From Pseudomonas peradeniyensis (GTDB taxonomy: Bacteria > Pseudomonadota > Gammaproteobacteria > Pseudomonadales > Pseudomonadaceae), in assembly GCF_014268935.2 (NCBI RefSeq), contig NZ_JABWRJ020000003.1:682001-746000 (forward strand): 64,000 bases of DNA, given 5' to 3'. Shown piece by piece: positions 58,801-64,000 of the stretch. Position numbers and translations under genes: made by a program. The notes beneath the pieces were generated by a model that made no database searches, was not told the DNA's origin, and saw only the letters and a program-made list of their open reading frames with translations. Numbering within the stretch: position 1 is the first letter of the stretch; each line of letters starts with the position of its first letter.

Positions 58801-61029
58801 TCAGAAGGAGGCGGTCAGGCTGGTGTAGAGGGTGCGCCCGGGTTCGTTGTAGGTGGCCGCGCCCGCGCCCTCGATACCATTCACCGCCTGGGCGTTGCCG
58901 GCCCGGTACAGGCGCTTGTCGAACAGGTTGTCGATGCCGGCGGTAACGCTCAGGTTTTTAGTGAGTGCATAGGTGCCGCTGGCGCCGACCAGGGCGTAGG
59001 GGGCCACCTGGTCGTTGGCGGTGCCGGTGACCCGCTTGCCCTGGTAGTCATACTTCTTCGGCGTCTGCTTGCCGTACCAGGCCACGCTCAGTTGCAGCGA
59101 CAGGTCGTCGCTAGCTTGCCAGTCGAGCATTGAATTGAGCGTGTAGGCCGGGGTCACCGACAGGGTCTCACCGGTGGTCTTGTTCTTCGACTGCAGCATG
59201 TAGGTGAAGTTGTTGCTCCACTTCAGCTGTTCGCTCAGCGGGATGGTCAGGGTGCCTTCAAGGCCCTCGACCAACGCCTTGGGGATGTTCTCCCACTGGT
59301 AGAGGGTGGCATTGGCGTTGGCGCCGACGCCACCGGATGCCTGGCCGATGCCGCTCAGGCCCGAGTCGATCTTGTTCTTGTAGTCGTTGCGAAAGTACGT
59401 CAGGCCGGCGACCCAGCCGTTGTCCTGGAACTCGATGCCCAGTTCCTTGTTGACGCTGGTTTCGGCCTCCAGGTGCGCGTTGCCCTGCAGGTAGCAGCTG
59501 GTGCTCTGCCCGTAGCAGCCCTGGCCACGGCTGTAGAGCAGGTAGTCGGGGTTGAGCTGGTACAGGTTTGGCGCCTTGTAGGCGCGGGCGATACCGGCCT
59601 TCAGCGTCAGGGTGTCGGTCAGCGCGTGGGACAGGTTGAGCGACGGGCTCCAGTTGTCGCCGACGATGCTGTGGTGATCGAAGCGCAGCGCCGGGGTGAG
59701 CATGGTGCCGGGCAGCAGTTCGATGTTGTCCTCGGCGAACAGCGAGAAGATCTGCGCCTGGCTGCTGGTGCTGCGGCCGCTGCTGGTCAGGCCGGGCACG
59801 CTGCCGCCTTCGCTGGTGGTCTGGGTGTTGGCGCTGGGGTCGTCCAGCTTCTGCTGGCTCCATTCGCTGCCCAGGGTCAGGGTCTGGTCGCGCCAGGCGT
59901 GCAGCGGCAGGTTGAGCTCGCCGTGGGCGGTCAGGTCGCGCAGGGTCGAGGTGTAGAAGTCGGTGTTGCTGAAGATGCCTTCGGTGCCGCCGGCCAGGCC
60001 TTCGTTGATGCGCTGGTTGCGGGTCTTCTCGTATTGCAGGAAGGCCATGCTGCTGCCGAAGTCCCAATCGCCCCGGTGGGTGATGGCGAAGTTCTCGCGG
60101 TAGAGAATGTTGGTCTCCTTGCCGAGCATGCTTTTGACGTTGGCATTGGAGTTGGTGTTCTGCGTATCCCCCGCGTACAGGTTGCCCTGGCGGCTGAAGC
60201 CGGCTTCGAGCTCCAGGGTCTGCTCCGGGGTCAGGCGCCAGCTCAGCAGGCCGTTGAGGTCCTTGTTGCGCACGCCTTCGCGGCCGGCAGGCAGGGTACC
60301 GGCCTGGGTGCCGGTGCGCGCGGACTGGTGGCCGGCGTTGATGTCCCAGTCGTCCGCGTCGGTCTTGGCCACGTTGCCGTAGACCCGGTAGCTGAGGGTG
60401 TCGGTCAGCGGGCCGTTGAGGCCGAAGCTCACGCGCTTGGTGGCGCCCTCGTCACCGTGCTGCGGGAAGTTCTGGTAGACGGTCATGTTGCCGTGGGTCT
60501 CGCCCGCCGGTTGCTTGGTGATGATGTTGATCACCCCGCCCATGGCCCCGGAACCGTAGCGCGCCGCCGCCGGACCGCGGATCACCTCGATGCGCTCGAC
60601 TTGGTCGGCGGGCACCCAGTTGGTGTCGCCGCGCGAGTCGCGCTCGCCGCGCCAGCCATAGCGCACCGAGCTGCGGCTGCTGACCGGCTTGCCGTCGACC
60701 AAGATCAGGGTGTTCTCCGGCCCCATGCCGCGGATGTCGATCTGCCGGTTGTTGCCGCGCTGGCCGCTGGTGGAGTTGCCGGTCAGGTTGACCCCCGGCA
60801 TGGTGCGGATGATCTGCGACAGGTCGTTGGCCGGTGGGCGTTTCTGGATGTCCTCGGCGGTGATGACCGACACACCCGGCGCCTGCTTGGTCTCCTCCAG
60901 GGCGGTGGCCACCACGTTCTGGCTTTCCAGCACGATCGGTTCTGGCTGGTTGGCGGCCTGCACGGCGCTGCTCAGCAGGCAGCTGGACAGCAGCAGGAAG
61001 GGGGCGAGAGGAAGCGGGCGGGGCGACAT
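58801..61029 (-). CDS. pfeA: TonB-dependent ferric-enterobactin-type receptor
   Basis: 742 residues. Signal peptide ending SSAVQA, plug with VLESQNVVATALEETKQAPGV, GMGPENTLILVDGKPV and RGPAAARYGSGAMGGVINIITK, and a long barrel ending LYTSLTASF. The cysteine pair and the loop pattern are FepA/PfeA-like. Cotranscribed with the PfeRS sensors; a 9-bp hairpin covers its ribosome-binding site. Confidence 0.92.
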   Translation of the reverse strand: MSPRPLPLAPFLLLSSCLLSSAVQAANQPEPIVLESQNVVATALEETKQAPGVSVITAEDIQKRPPANDLSQIIRTMPGVNLTGNSTSGQRGNNRQIDIRGMGPENTLILVDGKPVSSRSSVRYGWRGERDSRGDTNWVPADQVERIEVIRGPAAARYGSGAMGGVINIITKQPAGETHGNMTVYQNFPQHGDEGATKRVSFGLNGPLTDTLSYRVYGNVAKTDADDWDINAGHQSARTGTQAGTLPAGREGVRNKDLNGLLSWRLTPEQTLELEAGFSRQGNLYAGDTQNTNSNANVKSMLGKETNILYRENFAITHRGDWDFGSSMAFLQYEKTRNQRINEGLAGGTEGIFSNTDFYTSTLRDLTAHGELNLPLHAWRDQTLTLGSEWSQQKLDDPSANTQTTSEGGSVPGLTSSGRSTSSQAQIFSLFAEDNIELLPGTMLTPALRFDHHSIVGDNWSPSLNLSHALTDTLTLKAGIARAYKAPNLYQLNPDYLLYSRGQGCYGQSTSCYLQGNAHLEAETSVNKELGIEFQDNGWVAGLTYFRNDYKNKIDSGLSGIGQASGGVGANANATLYQWENIPKALVEGLEGTLTIPLSEQLKWSNNFTYMLQSKNKTTGETLSVTPAYTLNSMLDWQASDDLSLQLSVAWYGKQTPKKYDYQGKRVTGTANDQVAPYALVGASGTYALTKNLSVTAGIDNLFDKRLYRAGNAQAVNGIEGAGAATYNEPGRTLYTSLTASF

Positions 61030-61030
61030 G

Positions 61031-61070
61031 TGTGATCTCCGGCACGGCGGGCTGAATTCAAGAGATCACA
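61031..61070 (-). promoter_or_regulatory. Hairpin over the pfeA ribosome-binding site
   Basis: Minus-strand TGTGATCTC (61070-61062) can pair perfectly with GAGATCACA (61039-61031), closing a 22-nt loop. The second arm contains the GGAG Shine-Dalgarno of pfeA, so the structure would block initiation unless opened. Confidence 0.45.
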
Positions 61071-61090
61071 AATAGTAATTACTCCTATTT
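61070..61090 (-). promoter_or_regulatory. A/T-rich palindrome upstream of pfeA (Fur- or PfeR-type site)
   Basis: AAATAG-TAATTACT-CCTATTT; the 10-bp AGTAATTACT centre is a perfect palindrome. It lies in the 83-bp gap between the pfeS stop and pfeA start, where an extra operator would give receptor-specific control. Match to the Fur consensus is loose. Confidence 0.35.
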
Positions 61091-61112
61091 GAGAGTAAAG
61101 CGCATTAACTTT

Positions 61113-62450
61113 CTAAACACTTTCGCTGGCCGGCAACAGCAGGTGCAGGCACAGGCCGGGATGCCCATTGCTCGCCCACAGGCGCCCGCCCTGCAGCTCG
61201 ATGGCGCGCCGGGCGATGGCCAGGCCCAGGCCGAAGCCGGCACCGCTGCCGGGTAGGCGGCGGTAGGGCTGGAAGATCTGTTCGAGTTCCGCGTCCGGTA
61301 CTCCGGGTCCTTGGTCGCGCAGGCACAGGTGCCAGAAGGCGCCCTCGCGCCAACCGTCCAGGTTGACCCGGCCAGTGGCGGGCGAATGGCGAATGGCGTT
61401 GCGCAGCAGGTTTTCCAGGGCCTGGGCCAGGCTGTCCAGGTGCGCCTGCACCTGGCAGTCGAGCCCGAGCGAGCAGGGTAGCCGTGCGGCCGGCCAGCCG
61501 CTTTCGAAGCAGCTGTCCTGGACCAGCGCCTCCCAGACCGAGAGCACCAGTACCGGCTCGGTCGCCAGTTGCGGTCGCTCGGTGTCCAGCCAGGCCAGGT
61601 CCAGGGTGTCCTCCAGCAGTTTCTGCATGTCGTCCACCTCGCGATCAAGGCGCTGGCGCAGCAGTTCCGCCGGCAGTTCGCTGTCGTGGGCGATGCGCAG
61701 GCGCGCCAGCGGCGTGCGCAGCTCGTGGGACAGGGTACGCAGCAGCAGGCGTTGCTGGTCGAGGCTTTTGCGCAGGCGCACGGCCATGTGCTCGAAGGCC
61801 TGGGCCAGCTCGCCCAGCTCGTCGCGACGTTCCTGCAGGGGCAGGCCGGGGCTGTCCAGATCGTCGGCCCGCAGGGCGTCGGCGCGGTCGCGCAGGCGGT
61901 TGAGTGGCACGACCAGGTGGCGATAAAGCGCCAGGCCCAGCAGCAGCGCGAGCAGGGCGGGGGCCACGCCGTGGGTGACCACGTGGGTCCAGGGTGTCAG
62001 GCCGGTGGGCAGCAGGTGTTCGGGGAGCTGGATGACCAGGCGGCCGTCCTCGGGGTGCTTGGGGAACGCAATGCTCACGTACGGCAGCTCGTCCTGCAGG
62101 CGCCGACTCATCGGCCAGTCGAGCTTGCGCATGAAGGTCAGGCGGCTGGCTTCATCGGCGCTCAGCGGGGTAGTGCCTAGGCTCTGCAGATGAGGGCCGA
62201 TAATCGCGACCCAGGTGTTCTCATCGGCTTCGAGCCGACGGCGCAGGCGTTCCACGCCATCGGCGCCTTCCGCGCGCCAAGCCTGCTCGGCCTGTTCGGC
62301 GAAGCCGGCGAGGAACACCCGGTCGGCGGGGGCCAGGAAGTAGGTGCTGCGTTCGACCGACAGGCCCCAGGTCCAGATCAGCCAGGTCAGCAGCAGGCAG
62401 AAGCACACCTGCAGCAGCGCCAGTTTCCACAGCAGCGGATGCCGGCGCAT
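61113..62450 (-). CDS. pfeS: Sensor histidine kinase PfeS-like
   Basis: 445 residues from ATG 62450 (ATGA overlap with pfeR). Two membrane helices (LALLQVCFCLLLTWLIW and VVTHGVAPALLALLLGLAL) flank a periplasmic sensor domain; then HAMP, HisKA with LSHELRTPLARLRIAHD, and HATPase_c (NLLRNAIRHSP, DQGPGVPD, GFGLGLAIARRA). Partner of PfeR; signals ferric-siderophore in the periplasm. Confidence 0.92.
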   Translation of the reverse strand: MRRHPLLWKLALLQVCFCLLLTWLIWTWGLSVERSTYFLAPADRVFLAGFAEQAEQAWRAEGADGVERLRRRLEADENTWVAIIGPHLQSLGTTPLSADEASRLTFMRKLDWPMSRRLQDELPYVSIAFPKHPEDGRLVIQLPEHLLPTGLTPWTHVVTHGVAPALLALLLGLALYRHLVVPLNRLRDRADALRADDLDSPGLPLQERRDELGELAQAFEHMAVRLRKSLDQQRLLLRTLSHELRTPLARLRIAHDSELPAELLRQRLDREVDDMQKLLEDTLDLAWLDTERPQLATEPVLVLSVWEALVQDSCFESGWPAARLPCSLGLDCQVQAHLDSLAQALENLLRNAIRHSPATGRVNLDGWREGAFWHLCLRDQGPGVPDAELEQIFQPYRRLPGSGAGFGLGLAIARRAIELQGGRLWASNGHPGLCLHLLLPASESV

Positions 62451-63148
62451 CAGGCGGTGCCCGTGTCGACCAGGATATAGCCCTGGCCGCGCACGGCCTG
62501 GATCTCCAGGTGTCCGGCGCCGATGGCGGCGAGCTTGCGGCGCAGGTTGCACACATGCACGTCCAGGCCGCGGTCGAGGCGGGTGTAGGCCCGGTGCAGG
62601 ACGCTCTGGTACAGGAAGGCCTTGCTCAGTGCCTCGCCGGGATGGGCTTGCAGGGTCACCAGCAAGCGGTATTCGGAACCGGTCAGCCCGGCGCTCTGGC
62701 CATGCTGGACGACATCATGGTTGGCAGTATCGAAGGTCAGCGTGCAGGCGTTGCGCGGCGTCGGCGGGCGTCGGTCCAGCGCCACCCGGCGCAGCAGGGC
62801 ATCGACCCGGGCATCCAGTTCGGCCAGGCTGAAGGGCTTGGGCAGGTAGTCGTCGGCGCCGCGGGTGAAGCCGCTGATGCGGTCCTGCTCGGCACCCAAG
62901 GCCGACATCAGCATCACCGGTACTGCCTGGTGCCGGCGCAGTTCATCGAGCAGGCTGAGCCCGTCGATCCCGGGGAGCATGATGTCCAGCAGCAGCAGGT
63001 CGAAGGGGGCCTGGTGCATCGCCTTCAATGCCTGGGTGCCGTTCTCGCAGGCCTGGACGCTGAAGCCGCGGCGCAGGAAATGCTGTTCCAGGTCCTGGCG
63101 CAGGCGAGGGTCGTCTTCGGCGAGGAGGAGCTTGGGGGGCACGGGCAT
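62450..63148 (-). CDS. pfeR: OmpR-type response regulator PfeR-like
   Basis: 232 residues from ATG 63148. Receiver with DD pair LLLAEDDPRLR, phosphorylated Asp in LLLLDIMLPGIDGL and Lys in DDYLPKPF; C-terminal winged helix ends RGLDVHVCNLRRKLAAI and VRGQGYILV. A longer in-frame start at 63208 would put a Fur-like site inside the gene and is less likely. Confidence 0.92.
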   Translation of the reverse strand: MPVPPKLLLAEDDPRLRQDLEQHFLRRGFSVQACENGTQALKAMHQAPFDLLLLDIMLPGIDGLSLLDELRRHQAVPVMLMSALGAEQDRISGFTRGADDYLPKPFSLAELDARVDALLRRVALDRRPPTPRNACTLTFDTANHDVVQHGQSAGLTGSEYRLLVTLQAHPGEALSKAFLYQSVLHRAYTRLDRGLDVHVCNLRRKLAAIGAGHLEIQAVRGQGYILVDTGTA

Positions 63149-63154
63149 GACCTT

Positions 63155-63184
63155 GATGAGAATTCGTTGCAAATACGAATCATC
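63155..63184 (-). promoter_or_regulatory. Candidate Fur box before pfeR
   Basis: An imperfect inverted repeat ATGAGAATTCGT...ACGAATCAT, A/T-rich, just upstream of the pfeR ATG. Half-sites AATTC and GAATCAT resemble Fur boxes (GATAATGATAATCATTATC) with several mismatches. Confidence 0.4.
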
Positions 63185-63258
63185 CCATTGGCGATGGTGC
63201 CGGGGCAATGGCCGGATACTGGCATTTCGTCGCGTGGTTGAGGCTAGTGGCCTCTGTT

Positions 63259-64000
63259 TCAGCGACTGATGAACATCCCGCCGGCTTCGCTGCGCACGCG
63301 CAGACCATGGCTCTCGCTCAGCATGGCCAGGGCCAGTGGCAGGTCATCGACCGGGAAGCTGCCGGATACCCGCAGCTCGGCCAGGACCGGGTCGCAGACC
63401 AGGCGCTGGTCGCTGTAGCGCATCAATTCCTGGGCCCACTGCAAGAGCGGCATGTCGTCGACCACCAGCAAGCCATTGCGCCAGGCCAGCTGGGTGTCGC
63501 GGGCGGTTTCCACCAGGCCGAGTTGGTCGCGGTCGAAGCGCACCTGCGAGCCTGCGTGGATGACGGTGCCACTGCCGGCCTCGGGGGTGACGCGCACGGC
63601 GCCTTCAAAGACCGCGAGCTGGGTCTCGCGAGGGAGTTGGCGCACGCTGAAGCGGGTGCCCAACGCTTGCATCAGGCCGTGCTCGGTCCGCACCCGCAAC
63701 GGCCGCGACGGGTCCGCGGCGGTGACGATGTACGCCTCGCCACGGCGCAGGTGCAGCAGGCGCTCCTCGGCCGAATACGCCACTCGCAGCTCGCTGTGGC
63801 TGTTGAGGGTGACCTGGGTGCCATCGCTCAGCAACAGCTCGCGGCGCTCGCCCACTGCGGTCAGGTAATCGACTCCTTCCCAGGTCTGTCGCCATGCCCA
63901 CCAGCCCAGCGGGGCCGCGCCGATCAGCACCAGCAGGCCACGCAGCACGGTGCGCCGGCTGCTGTCCTGCGGACGAACCAGGGTTTGCCGGGCGAGGGTC
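63259..64000 (-). CDS. FecR-family anti-sigma/sensor protein, 5' end outside window
   Basis: The frame is open to the window edge and no stop precedes 63948; about 246 residues visible. Basic segment, membrane helix (VLRGLLVLIGAAPLGWWAW), then the periplasmic FecR domain (LLLSDGTQVTLNSHSELRV, LHLRRGEAYIVTAADPSRPLRV, VFEGAVRV). FecR relays siderophore signals from a TonB receptor to an ECF sigma factor, which should lie beyond the edge. It points the same way as pfeRS but is separated by 110 bp. Confidence 0.9.
   Translation of the reverse strand, partial: TLARQTLVRPQDSSRRTVLRGLLVLIGAAPLGWWAWRQTWEGVDYLTAVGERRELLLSDGTQVTLNSHSELRVAYSAEERLLHLRRGEAYIVTAADPSRPLRVRTEHGLMQALGTRFSVRQLPRETQLAVFEGAVRVTPEAGSGTVIHAGSQVRFDRDQLGLVETARDTQLAWRNGLLVVDDMPLLQWAQELMRYSDQRLVCDPVLAELRVSGSFPVDDLPLALAMLSESHGLRVRSEAGGMFISR

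Noticed and set aside
1..64000. CRISPR array, prophage or replication origin
   Set aside because: No regularly spaced direct repeats, phage structural genes, integrase, or DnaA-box cluster was noticed. The CARF domain of RtcR belongs to RNA repair, not to a CRISPR locus here.

Overview
The window looks like a chromosomal segment of a Pseudomonas of the P. putida group. It is GC-rich with dense, short-spaced operons. It carries the core order ribD-ribE-ribBX-ribH-nusB-thiL-pgpA and xseB-ispA-dxs, and a scattered REP palindrome (core CGGGGCAAGCCCGCTCCCAC) typical of that group. No plasmid, prophage or CRISPR signature was seen. The species assignment is inference from gene content and repeats.

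Layout. (1) 1-5032: accessory cluster, visibly more A/T-rich in places, cut by the window edge: a diiron HDO-type enzyme (partial), an ATP-grasp ligase, a CPA2 antiporter, an EamA exporter and a LysR regulator. This is probably the tail of a small-molecule (amino-acid-derived) biosynthesis and export cluster. (2) 5084-14582: a rubredoxin, then a complete selenocysteine module: formate dehydrogenase fdoGHI with an in-frame UGA and SECIS hairpin, fdhE, selA, selB and tRNA-Sec. (3) 14583-16927: a hexamer tandem repeat and a long inverted repeat whose right arm is split by a 1444-bp IS150-type element with a 3-bp target duplication. (4) 16928-31786: housekeeping and accessory genes: asparaginase plus AGCS symporter, two sugar-nucleotide-type SDR enzymes, HxlR/MFS pair, OmpW with an ANR-type box, a probably Zur-controlled metal cluster, CnoX, a methyltransferase and a lipoprotein. 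(5) 31892-39774: nrdR and riboflavin/thiamine/phospholipid genes. (6) 39774-47033: btuF/btuB, dxs, a 1251-bp IS3-type element inserted in a repeat between dxs and ispA, then ispA and xseB. (7) 47254-50987: MBOAT plus two SGNH proteins, a surface O-acetylation operon. (8) 51050-51917: ribB under an FMN riboswitch. (9) 51959-57763: the RNA-repair locus: CARF-sigma54 activator RtcR, a sigma54-type promoter, an unusual about 400-nt structured leader, a slipin with an internal 135-residue duplication, RtcB ligase and a nucleotidyltransferase. (10) 57836-64000: ferric-enterobactin-type operon pfeR-pfeS-pfeA-pfeE, and the 3' part of a FecR regulator.

How the parts fit. Riboflavin synthesis is split over three loci: the rib cluster, a stand-alone ribA, and riboswitch-controlled ribB. 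The DHBP synthase of the rib cluster is fused to a GTP cyclohydrolase II-like domain that lacks its zinc cysteines, so ribA must supply that step. The selenium genes sit next to the only selenoprotein seen. The least explained parts are the leader and duplicated slipin of the rtc operon, the HDO/ATP-grasp cluster at the left edge, and a REP pair lying inside the signal-peptide coding region of the DUF3299 gene.
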